Shown: piece after piece, positions 53,168 to 62,416 of the stretch
Layout of the letters: every line of letters begins with the position of its first letter
How positions within the stretch are numbered: position 1 is the stretch's first letter
DNA from: Cladophialophora immunda
Taxonomy: Eukaryota > Ascomycota > Eurotiomycetes > Chaetothyriales > Herpotrichiellaceae
Assembly: GCF_000835495.1 (NCBI RefSeq)
Contig: NW_015622542.1
Location: forward strand, 2,688,485 to 2,752,484
Direction: 5' to 3'
Length of the DNA stretch: 64,000 bases
Made by a program: the position numbers and the translations under genes
The notes under the pieces: model-generated
What the model was told of the DNA's origin: nothing
The model's input: the letters and a program-made list of their open reading frames with translations, nothing else
Database searches by the model: none

Positions 53168-54544
53168 CTACCCTGATGGGTGGTCCGATGCCGCAATATT
53201 ACACTGATGCATGATCCTTGGCCCATACGACTCAGGAAACTCGGTCTTTCATGCCGTGTCAGCAAGGCGTCATAGCAAGATAGATTCTTGAGTCAACTTA
53301 CGATGCTGTGCCACAATGCACGATTGTACCAAAGGACGACGTCTTGCTCCTGGTGAGGATGGGCGTATATGTTCTCGGGCGAGATTGCTGGCCGCATGAT
53401 TCTGCGACAATGTTAGCCAAACACGTTTGACAACGGCTGCGAGAAATCGCCTTGGGAGAAAAGCATACTTGTGCATGAAATCCCTCACTTCTTTCAAATC
53501 ATCGACAATCTTTTCTTCTCCGTCGGGGCTGCTTTTGAGGTACAACTTCACCGCTCCTTGTCCGTGCACCTGCAAGGACTTTTCACCGGTCTTCGGGTTG
53601 GTCCACACCATAGGGTAGATGCAGATCTTGCTTTCGTCGATGGGTGGGAGCTTTTCGCGTGGTAGCTCGAGGCCTTCCGTCTCCAGGATGTGTCCGAGTC
53701 GGGCGCTATGGGCGGTTGACATCCACTTGAAAGCATGTGGCGCATACTCGATCCGAGAATGAAAGGCAATATGTCTTGTCTCCTCGTCGAGAAGCTCCAG
53801 AGCTCTGGATCCGGCGACATAGGCGGTAGCTCCAGGTGGAATTTTCATCTCCGTCTCGGTGCCATCGTCCCAGCGAACTGTCACATCCGGTCCTTTCGGG
53901 GTCCTGACCGCGAGTAAGCAGCCCACCCGCGGAGGCGGGATATTGTACAAGGCTCCGTCCCAATGCCACTGGTAGAACCTGCTGGCTCCTTTCTCCCGCT
54001 CCTCTTTGGGAATGTGAGGCGGGAGATGGAATTCGTGATGATCGATGCCCTTGACTTTGAACCCCGGAGGAAACTGATAATGATCCTCGGGAACCTCGCC
54101 TCGTCCCAATATATGTACTTGCGGTTGAACAGGAAGGGCAGGTCTGCTCTGGATGCCATAGATGTTGACGCCATTGTGCGAGGTCAAGAATGGATCAGCG
54201 CCATGTGCGAAGCCTCCCGTCGTCTCGTCGGGATCGAAGTTTGCAGTCAGCAGGTACTGCTGTTGCGGTTTCAGCATCTCCGGCTGCTCTTTAAAAATCA
54301 AGACTTTGTGTCGGTGCAGGGCATCGGAGATCAATTCAAAATCCGCATCAGTGAGTTGGTTCAGATCTATTCCGTACACCTCGGCTCCGAAGTCAACTTT
54401 GCTTTCAGCCGGATGCTTAAGAGGGACTATTCGTCCATCTGTCTTTTCAGCGTGTGGGAGGGTGATATCCGATGACCTAGTTGCGACGAGCCTTGCTTTG
54501 ACACCTTCCGGAGCAATGACCTCCGTGAGAGCTTCGACAACCAT
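53168..54544 (-). CDS. TauD/TfdA-family 2OG dioxygenase, XanA-like (copy 2)
   Basis: Three exons, 54544-53469, 53401-53302 and 53245-53168. Introns are 67 and 56 nt, and the protein is 417 residues; the short last exons restore the C-terminal active-site part. Iron ligands are His194 and Asp196 (YQWHWDGALYN) and His390 (ALWHSI); Arg402 (YGPRIMHQCNIAASD) should bind 2OG. KVDFGAEVYGIDLNQLTDAD is the family start. The block LPPIDESKICIYPMVWTNPK strongly resembles fungal xanthine dioxygenase (XanA) relatives. Compared with copy 1 it has about 40 extra N-terminal residues and different intron positions, so the pair is not a recent duplication. It is divergent from the alpha/beta hydrolase, sharing three TCGGCCGA boxes. 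Confidence 0.88.
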
Positions 54545-54709
54545 CGCGGCGGAGATTTGATGCTGTCGATGGTAATGGCAAGGTGGTAGTTGGCAGCAAT
54601 TGCAGTTGTGAAACAGGAACGTCTTTTCAATCTTCGACTTTCGCCTCTAGGCTTGGAAGCACTAATCCCCAGCCGACCATGAGCGACTGCGCACCTTGAC
54701 CTCGACCAG

Positions 54710-54717
54710 TCGGCCGA
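54710..54717. promoter_or_regulatory. TCGGCCGA palindrome, putative activator site
   Basis: A core copy 166 bp before the dioxygenase ATG at 54544. Confidence 0.5.
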
Positions 54718-54787
54718 GCATATAGCTGGAGATGAACCCAGGAAGCGCTGGCATGAAGCTCAATCATGTGTACTAGGAGTATCGTCT

Positions 54788-54795
54788 TCGGCCGA
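54788..54795. promoter_or_regulatory. TCGGCCGA palindrome, putative activator site
   Basis: A core copy 15 bp from its neighbour at 54810; the two centres are 23 bp apart, about two helical turns. Confidence 0.5.
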
Positions 54796-54809
54796 CGTGA
54801 GAAGTGGAG

Positions 54810-54819
54810 CTCGGCCGAG
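54810..54819. promoter_or_regulatory. CTCGGCCGAG palindrome, putative activator site
   Basis: A full 10-bp palindrome 138 bp before the hydrolase ATG at 54957. Confidence 0.55.
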
Positions 54820-54956
54820 GCTCTGGTCCACCAACATGGGTTCATGCTGTGCAGCCTCGATGAGTCCTAGTCACAGTGAGCGAGCATACATGTGGTCCTT
54901 GGTTGCTGCTTGCTGCTCGGAACAAAAACATTGCACGACCACCAGCAACCACAAAG

Positions 54957-55832
54957 ATGCAGCCGCATTCATCAAAAAGACATCTCACGCCTGACGGTAC
55001 CGACATCCACTATATCTCATCTGGCAACCAGGGAGGCCATCTCGCAGTCTTGTTACATGGGCTAGGCGGCTCAACAGAGACATTCCGAGACTTGATTCCC
55101 TTCCTGCCGCCCGATTATCACATCATCAGCATAGATCTCGAAGGATTCGGAAAGACACCTCTCAACCAGGGAACGTCTCTCTCATTTGCCCGGTATGTCT
55201 CCGACTTACACGATCTCATCACATATATTCAGGAACATCCTTCAAACTCGGCATCAGGGACGACCAACAGTTCAGGGGACGAAGGGAGCAAAGAATCCGT
55301 TCTCCTCGTCGGTCACTCCCTCGGCGGTATCATCAGCTTGCACTATGCAGCCCAGCACCCCGCCAAAGTGGCAGGACTTTTACTTCTGGGCGCAGGCCGT
55401 TCCGTGAGAGGTATTCCGCCGGCACAGCAGCGCATGCGTGATCTTGCGAAAACAGCACGCGAAAAGGGTATGGATGAGGTCGGACAGATCGCGGTCAAGA
55501 CGAATTTCCCAGCGGATCGTGTCAACGACAGCGTGCACGAACAGCAGGTTCGTGACGCTGTGTCCTCTTGCTCTGCTGAGGCATATGCAGCCACGGCAGA
55601 ACTAGTTGCCAGCGACGACCACTATGACCCCGATTACAGCCTGATCAAGAGTCCGGCTGTGTTTGTGGCCGGTGACAAGGACATGATCAGCCCGCCGCAG
55701 AGGTCAAAGGATATCAGCAGCTTGGTGGGAGGGCCCTCGGAAGTTGTGGTAGTGAAAAGTGGTCATCAGATGATTCTGCAGGACATCGAGGGCGTCGCAA
55801 AGGCGCTCGACACGTTGCTTGGAATGTTATGA
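54957..55832 (+). CDS. Alpha/beta hydrolase (enol-lactonase/esterase-like)
   Basis: A single exon of 291 residues; the first true ATG of the frame is at 54957. The fold's marks are all present. The oxyanion loop is LLHGLGGST (32-40), after strand 3. IISIDLEGFGKTPL is strand 4 and its turn. The nucleophile elbow is GHSLGG with Ser121. The acid is Asp240 or Asp242 in VAGDKDMIS, and the catalytic His270 is in KSGHQM. A Ser/Gly-rich insert (about 95-113) lies before strand 5. The overall shape resembles 3-oxoadipate enol-lactone hydrolases and related carboxylesterases or C-C hydrolases. In cluster B it would open or cleave an oxidised product made by the 2OG dioxygenases. No signal peptide, so cytosolic. 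Confidence 0.88.
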   Translation: MQPHSSKRHLTPDGTDIHYISSGNQGGHLAVLLHGLGGSTETFRDLIPFLPPDYHIISIDLEGFGKTPLNQGTSLSFARYVSDLHDLITYIQEHPSNSASGTTNSSGDEGSKESVLLVGHSLGGIISLHYAAQHPAKVAGLLLLGAGRSVRGIPPAQQRMRDLAKTAREKGMDEVGQIAVKTNFPADRVNDSVHEQQVRDAVSSCSAEAYAATAELVASDDHYDPDYSLIKSPAVFVAGDKDMISPPQRSKDISSLVGGPSEVVVVKSGHQMILQDIEGVAKALDTLLGML

Positions 55833-56598
55833 GTGTGAGAGACTTGTTCTCGGCGGTGTGAAGATCTGTCTGAGATATGGGCATCGAAGCTCAAGCCACA
55901 AAAGGAGGTGCGCAGGACAGTACGGGGAACCAAAAGTGTCTGTTGCGTTAATTGATTCACCGTAGCAAATGCTCTTCAAGGCCTCAATCGTCACATGTCA
56001 GAGCGCCTCTCTCATTGGTCGAGCTGCACGGCTAAACTAATACGGCGCCCCTTAAAGCAGCGGCAACATCCACGCAAGTTGACGTGGCGTGTTGACGTGT
56101 TGGCGTTGGGCTTGTGAGGCGGCGACCAAGCGCCCGCCAAGCCTGCCAAAGTCGGACTGCGAACCTCTGAGCTTTAAATCCCCAGCGCAGTCGCCTCTTC
56201 CATTCCTCCCTGCCTTCTCTGTCATTCACCATCGTACACCTCCCAGTTCCGGCATCTGTCGAGACTCACCCGCTTGTTGGTTCTCCATGCCAATATCTTC
56301 GGACGTTCCACTTCGCCCTTGGACAAGTTTCGATCTCACGCTGAGATCCTGCGCCTGAAGTGCAGTGGCGCCTTCCGTCAAGCCGCGTTTGTGCAGCTGA
56401 CCGCTTGCCCAAGTCTGTGGTGAAGGCTGTAGCAACCATCACCTAAAACAACTTCGCACGAGCCAGAAGACTGGCTGTTCGACAGTCTCCTGTTCTTTTC
56501 CCAACTGATTGCTATCTGTTAGAGACCTCGCGCCCCCTTTTCTCCTATGTTACGAGCCCAATTGTTCGGTTTTCCCCCTTGTAGGTTGAGAGATTGAG
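55833..56598. other. Intergenic region upstream of the DUF2293 gene
   Basis: Promoter and pyrimidine-rich 5' UTR of the next gene (about 56500-56585). A TTTAAAT word lies near 56174. No gene. Confidence 0.4.
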
Positions 56599-59081
56599 AT
56601 GGCAAGAGTCAAGCAGAAGGTGGCCAAGAAGGGTGCTGCAGGTGCCTCAACCCGGGGCAGCCAGGTAGCCAAGCAGAAGAGACACAAAATCGCTATTGGA
56701 GGGGATCCCCAAGAGAGGAAACTGCCCACAGTGGTAAGAGCAAAATCAGCTTGTCGAGGCCGTATTACCAGTGCTTATGACCCGAATAAGATCTCATTCC
56801 AAGAGCGTCCCCCGCCTGGATATACGTTCATTCCCGCCGGAAACCCCGAGCTCACCAGCGCGTTGAAAGAGTTTGCTCGCCGTGGTGACCACAAGATCTA
56901 CGCCGTGACGGTAAGCCCCTTCCATTTCATAATGTACACGCGTGTTTCTCTGACGTCCAAGATCACTCCGCATGCTGCGCGCCATGAGTTGTCGCGGGAA
57001 GTACATCGTGTCGGCTTCCATTTTCCTACAGGGGTTGTCGACCAAGTTTGTGCCCACTACGGTATCCGCCTAAACAGCGAAGGAAAGGTCGTTGACGAGT
57101 CGAATGACGAGTCCTTTTTCAGCAAAGTGTATCGCAACACAGACGGTCAACGTCCGGTGGAAGAGAAGGATCAGATCACCATCAACACTGATGCTAAACA
57201 GACCATCAAAGATTTGTTCCCCAACATCCCCAATAATGACTTGTACCAGATCATTAAGACGGCGTTTCAACTGGGCGATCGCAGGGTCGGTACTGCAAAC
57301 GAACTACCACTTGTTCGAAGAGCCCAGCTGTCGGTGGTTGCCCACATCCGCCACAACTACACCCAATATGACAAGTTGTTGAGACAAATGCCATACAACG
57401 AGGCGCGCCATATGGTGGAAAAAGAGACTCTCATCAAGCTAGTTGAGTGGCGTGGCGGTGAAGACACCACTCTTGAAAGCGCCACGGGTGCCGCAGATGA
57501 TCTCCTTAAAGAGGTTATTGTCATCTCTGACGAGGACGCATCGGAGAGTGATTCGGACAGTGTTGAACCCTTAGGCCAAGACCGTGTTCAGGTTGAAGAA
57601 CTCCCGAGCAATTCCTATGGTCCTGCCCCTGGTCGACCTATTTCCCCTTTGCCGCAACTTCCGCCTGAACGAATGCTGGGCTATCCACCTGCGGTTCGCA
57701 GCTACAGACCCTCCAACGCTGAAATTGCCCGACGAAATCAAAGCAGATATGCTATCTGGGAACAAGCTAAGCGGGATTATCGCTCGAGCATCGCTCAGAG
57801 ACCAGTCACGGTTCTGGAGAGGATCTACGAGCCTGAACCGCCCCCCGCCCCACGCGTTCTTGTCCCTCTTGACCCTCCAGTCCACTCACCTGCCCAGATA
57901 TTTCACACTCAAGCGCCTCCAACGAGCATAGCAAGAGCCGATTACGAGGTGAGCGGGATTCCATCAAGACTTTCTAAACATTGTCTCTCGACAGGCGGAC
58001 ATTATACGGTATTGACTGACCACCTCCACAGCCACCGATTAGAAGTCGCCAACCAAGCCCACCGACGTACATCCGAGACGCGAATGGCATTTTGTATGAA
58101 CGGATCGACACTAGGCTCCGTGCAAACCAGGCAGACACGCCACAACACTATCACAAACAACCTGCACCGGCATTGAGCGGACCGCAAATTAGAACGCGAC
58201 CTTCTTCACCCCAAGACTTCTCCCGTCGGGAATCGCGAAACAACGCAGATTTTGACAGAGGTGATGGTACGATCCTACCATCGATCGAAGGACCTGACGG
58301 TTCATATATGTCTCCTCGCTTACGTCGAAATCCGTTTGAAGCACATTCCGAGCCTCGTGACACTAACCCAGGGCGGGAAGACGGACGCAACGTGAGGAAT
58401 GCTGCCTATATTGACTTGACGCATAGCTCGAGCCAAACACCTAAGAGACGTCGATTGGACGAAATGCAACCAGTCCAAGAACGCCGCGTGACCAGAAGAG
58501 AGTCTCCCGGCAGGCCCATTGAACATCACTATATGCCACCTCAGCCGGTTGCTGCCGTTGCTGAAAATCGCATAGCGGATTATGGTGAGCCGCGATCCAG
58601 CCCACGTCTACAACCGGCAATTTCTGCCAGGGAGACCGCTTATGCTGATCGTCAACCCCTCTACGATGCTTATGATTCTCTGCATTCTGTTGTACGTCGC
58701 TATGAACCCATATCTGCTACTCATGAGCTTCGTGAGACGACGACGGCGCAGCGTCGTTATCACTCGCAAACCTTCGTGGCCACTAGCCACAATGAGGTTG
58801 AGTCGATCCGTCCCACTCGAGATCTGGGAAAGCAACCGTTGCTTCCACTAGGTCATGCCTACGAGCCGATTGGCGAGTCTCGCGCATATGACAGCAGGAT
58901 TGCTAGGGAGCAGGAGAGGCTCGCCCGTGAACAATACGTGCAACCGATTATGCAAGAGTCTCGTGTACGGTACATTTATCCAGATGGATCCAATGGCCGT
59001 GAAACTCTACAATCTTTACCTCCACAGCGCCTGCCTGAGTATGATCGACCAACAGCTCCTCTCCATTCCTATGCACGCTGA
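56599..59081 (+). CDS. DUF2293 fungal protein
   Basis: Three exons, 56599-56910, 56962-57948 and 58032-59081, 782 residues. The first intron is 51 nt and frame-neutral without stops (GTAAGC..CAAG, branch CTCTGAC), so it could be mistaken for coding. The second is 83 nt (GTGAGC..ACAG). The N-terminus is very basic (MARVKQKVAKKG, KQKRHK). DUF2293 covers about 85-285, with HAARHELSREVHRVGFHFP, VDQVCAHYG, IKDLFPNIPNNDLYQIIKTA and RRAQLSVVAHIRHNYTQYD. After it comes an acidic SUMO-interaction-like stretch (VIVISDEDASESDSD) and a 450-residue disordered Arg/Pro/Tyr tail with a nuclear-signal-like PKRRRLDE. It is probably a nuclear protein. The domain's function is not known to me. Confidence 0.85.
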
Positions 59082-60043
59082 GGGTGGACAAATTCAAGCA
59101 CTATCTGTTCGGAGACGTTACCAAGGGACATACATCGCAAAGACACCGGGACGACGGTAAGATCCAAAGGCAGAACTTTGCTTGAACATGTATTCCATAT
59201 TTTCCACTAACAGTGCTGATCCTTGGTCCAGGTACTGTTGCAATGCGCCGTTAAGCAAGCAGCGTGCTCAACGTCTGCACACACTCGCCCTCTTGTAGAT
59301 GCATCTCTACTCAGTCACGACTACTTCGCTGCTTCACCATCAGTGTCAAAAGTATTGTTTCCTCTTCATACGATTTGCGCATCAAAATGGGTGGGTACCA
59401 TCTGCATGTTTCTAAGTCGGCGACGGAGTTCTGTGTCAACTTTCGACTGGAGACTGCCAATGAATCACGACAGAATACTATCAGCTTCTCTTTGTAATGT
59501 TACGCTTGATCAAGATACCCACATATTTCGGTCACACTGGATCATGGTCGGAGGCATTCAGAATGGTGTTCGGGCCGGATCATTGCTCTGGCTTCTTGTC
59601 TACATCTGTGGGATAATGAGGGATACTTGCCTTGGCGCTTTATCCTTCCGAGGTTCAATCTATGTTGAGTCGTGGATGGGGACGTTGTCAAACTGCAGAA
59701 GACAATCAGATAGGACTCGATGTAAGCGAGACCCAATGTGAAAAACTTCAAAGTTCACGCTCTTGTTGGTAATTTGTTCTATTTCTGCGCTTCCAAAAGG
59801 TCAAATGTAATTCCCACACCTGGCCGCATTTCAGTACAGGTGACTGGTCGAAATATTCACATCGTGCTCCTGAGCCGCACTGTGGCGTACGATGATCGGC
59901 CATGCTTGCTCGACATCTTCTTCCCGGTCACTGGCTTTCTTTGAATCGTCTCGCTCGTATGAAATCCACCCACCAGCGCAGACCGGGTCGTGTATGTAGT
60001 AACCCAAATAACGCAGCCATGCGCCTTGCCGCCCTCCAAGATC
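59082..60043. other. Convergent 3' intergenic region
   Basis: About 0.96 kb between the DUF2293 and copper-chaperone gene ends. Open frames here (59223-59741 plus) have no domain. Nothing else seen. Confidence 0.4.
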
Positions 60044-60510
60044 TTAAACGGACATGGTGACGCCGTCGGCCTCGCCCGAGTTTACGGCTTTGCCGGTTTT
60101 CTTGATCTTTTCGAGCACCGTCTCGTATGAGACCGAGTCTTCTGTGGTCACGTCTGCGGTCTGCGTGTCCAGCGACACCTTGTAGTCCTTGACGCCTGTA
60201 GGACACATATACGTCAGCCAATTGCCCACTTTTTCTCTCTAGGAAGCGAAGGGAATGTGGAGAGATTGGACCAAGTCGGTAGAAGGGAGGAGGTGAAGGC
60301 CGCAAGTTACAGGTCGAGGATCACGACCGCCCAGACCCCGCGCCCTCGTCACAGCAGCAACACAGGCGAGCTTGGGCAGTCTAGAGAGGGGAATAGTGAA
60401 TTTGGAGTGCTTCTATGCTTACCATCGAGTTTCTTGAGGACGCGCTCGACGGCGCCGGAGCAGCCCCCGCAGGTCATTGTCACGTTGAACTTGTAGTGGT
60501 GTTCGGCCAT
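60044..60510 (-). CDS. ATX1: ATX1-type cytosolic copper chaperone
   Basis: Two exons, 60510-60423 and 60195-60044, 79 residues. The 227-nt intron (GTAAGC..ACAG) is by far the longest in the window and splits the Gly codon of KKLDG. The single HMA domain has the Cu(I) site MTCGGC (Cys14, Cys17) after the first strand. SGAVERVLKKLDGVKDYKVS is helix 1 and strand 2, and IKKTGKAV holds the lysines that face the partner, as in yeast Atx1. It delivers copper to the Golgi Ccc2-type P1B ATPase and so to secreted multicopper oxidases. The length equals the family's. Short exons flank the long intron, so automatic calls may miss the start. Confidence 0.93.
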
Positions 60511-61014
60511 TGCGTCTTTGGAGGTGGGAGGATGGAGGGATTCAGTCGCGAGAGTAACAGTGACTTTCGTGGGGCCGAGAGATGTACGTGAGTTCGTGTA
60601 TGTGGGTGTATATGTGGGAGAGGAAATTGTTCCGCAGGATGGGATGGGTGCTGTACTATATATGCACAGTAGTTGTGGTTGTTTAGTATTTGTCTTGTGA
60701 GGGGCGAGGCCGAGACGGTCGATCTGGGGGGGTGGTGAGGCTGAGGTATTTGTGCGCAGCTGCGAACTATCGATATCAATATCTCGGTAGTTAGGCAGGG
60801 TATGAACTCGGGAAACGCGCAGCACTCCTCCGTCACAGGAATAACACTATCAAGGTTCAGACAAAGGGAGAAACAAACAAACAGCAGGGAAGTGTTTTAT
60901 GCCTGTATCACGCGAAACGTGCTCGAGGTTTGGTCAATTAGTAAACTTGCTCAATGCATCGCGCAATGGGATTTTGCTTGTAATTAGCGACCGCAATTCC
61001 CTGGGGGCGGTGAA

Positions 61015-61033
61015 GGGAAGGGAAGGGAGGGGG
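61015..61033 (+). other. Potential G-quadruplex
   Basis: GGGAAGGGAAGGGAGGGGG: four G runs with loops of 2, 2 and 1 nt, the strongest class of quadruplex motif. It lies about 0.5 kb upstream of the copper chaperone start. Confidence 0.5.
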
Positions 61034-61364
61034 AGGAGGGTGGTGAGCACCTTGTGCCCCTGGCGCTGAGGTTTCGGGGGGGGGGAACGGGGAGCTGGCA
61101 CGACTGGCTAGGGGGCGTGCAAAGGGGGTGGTTTTGGGGAGGTATTGGTAAGCAAGGGCTTCCTAGCTGAAGAGGTGTCCCTGCACCACTGAAGTCTAAG
61201 CCCACCAGCCGGGCCTGGATTCTATCTTTAGGTGTCTCGGTGCCTTAGTAGGTGCCCCTCTAGGTGGTCTTCGGGCAGCGAAGCATTTCCTTTGGGGGAA
61301 CTTGACGTTTTGGGGGGAAGGGATTGCGTGACCGCCCTGCCGCCCAAGGGAGAATCAACCAAAC

Positions 61365-61415
61365 TGGACAAAGCAGACAAACTGCACAAACTGGGTAAAC
61401 TACACAAAGTCGCCA
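61365..61415 (+). repeat. Imperfect (A)CAAACTG short repeats
   Basis: Several variants of ACAAACTG/ACAAAGCAG/GTAAACTACA follow each other every 9-12 nt. Low-complexity sequence; no function evident. Confidence 0.35.
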
Positions 61416-61774
61416 ACCCCAGACTGGAACAAATACTCCACTCTATCATGCATGTCTCGGCGAGACTCCGTACCAAGTACTCTCATGCTAATATACTCCG
61501 TACCATGTCAGCCCCCATCCTCGTCCATCAACAACAGACTCGACATACATACCTTGCTATATCCGGATGGCTTCCCTCATTTGTTCCCCTGGTAACCTGG
61601 TCACGAATGGATGTTACCACGCCCAGTTTTTTGACGGCTGCCTGCTGGAAGTATTAACTTATTAGTAGTTCGTTCTATCCGACTTTCTGTGATGCATACG
61701 AATGTTCAGTAGAGAGCCCTGAAAGTAAACCACTTGACCTGCTTACCGAAGGAAACTCAGAATATACAGTCAAT

Positions 61775-62416
61775 ATGGCCTTCTTGTCCAAAATGGGTGT
61801 CATCGCCACGACAATTATGCTGAGCGCAATTACCCCCTCAACCGCGGTGGCGGTCCCTTCGACAGCTACCACCAGCGGCAGCTACACCCTTTGCCAGTTC
61901 TACTCGAGCATCCCGGGCCTTTCCTCGACGCAAGCGACCTCAATGACGCTGCCTCTCTGCCCTTCCAGCCTGCTGACCTTCTCGTACACGATCCCTCCAG
62001 AGACGACCACGGGCCCTGCGACCACGGCGCCTACTGATACACCCTGGCCGTCTCCCAGCACCACCACCACCACCACCGCCATCGCCAGCTCGTTGACTCT
62101 GTGCCAATTCTACTCCAGCATCTCCGGCCTCCCTTCACAGCCCACGGCCCCGGTCTCGAGCATGACCTTGCCGTCCTGCCCCGCGAGTCTGCAGGATATC
62201 ACATACTCGTACCAGGCGCCCCTGGCAACCGACCACGTCTCTGCCACTGCCACCGCAGCGTCTGCCACGTCCGCCACACCTGCGACCAGCACGGGCGCTG
62301 CTGCGGTTGCTGCGTCTAGCTTCACCGGCGCGGCTGCTCCCAGACCGGATTTGGATCGAATGGTCATTGGTGGTGTTGGTGGGATCCTGGCGGGAGCCGT
62401 TGGGATGATGCTGTGA
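61775..62416 (+). CDS. Probable GPI-anchored surface protein with duplicated module
   Basis: A single exon of 213 residues. A signal peptide is visible (MAFLSKMGVIATTIMLSAIT and a cleavage region near AVAVPS). The same module appears twice: LCQFYSSIPGL with CPSS (38-71) and LCQFYSSISGL with CPAS (108-146). Each has two Cys about 22-25 residues apart and ends in (F/Y)SY. Thr/Ser/Pro-rich spacers follow each, likely O-mannosylated. The C-terminus has small residues (SSFTGAAAP) then a hydrophobic tail (VIGGVGGILAGAVGMML), which fits a GPI attachment signal. It would be displayed on the wall or membrane. The module is unknown to me. Part of the Thr spacer is encoded by a CAC/ACC triplet repeat (about 62058-62080). 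Confidence 0.75.
   Translation: MAFLSKMGVIATTIMLSAITPSTAVAVPSTATTSGSYTLCQFYSSIPGLSSTQATSMTLPLCPSSLLTFSYTIPPETTTGPATTAPTDTPWPSPSTTTTTTAIASSLTLCQFYSSISGLPSQPTAPVSSMTLPSCPASLQDITYSYQAPLATDHVSATATAASATSATPATSTGAAAVAASSFTGAAAPRPDLDRMVIGGVGGILAGAVGMML

Larger units (their letters stand above)
54545..54956. other. Divergent promoter of cluster B, pair 3
   Basis: 412 bp between TauD-like copy 2 and the hydrolase. Holds three copies of TCGGCCGA within 110 bp (54710, 54788, 54811). Confidence 0.5.
60511..61774. other. Divergent intergenic region, G-rich
   Basis: Includes a G-quadruplex-like run at 61015-61033 and further long G runs to about 61150. It also holds a Lys-codon-like AAACTGCACAAACTGG imperfect repeat (about 61365-61410) and two ACTCCGTACCA words (61465, 61495). 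No supported gene; the frame 61232-61657 is open but has no homology I know. Confidence 0.4.

Noticed and set aside
61232..61657. 141-residue plus-strand frame with Lys/Leu-rich repeats
   Set aside because: The protein-like repeat follows from the simple ACAAACTG DNA repeat; no domain or start context.
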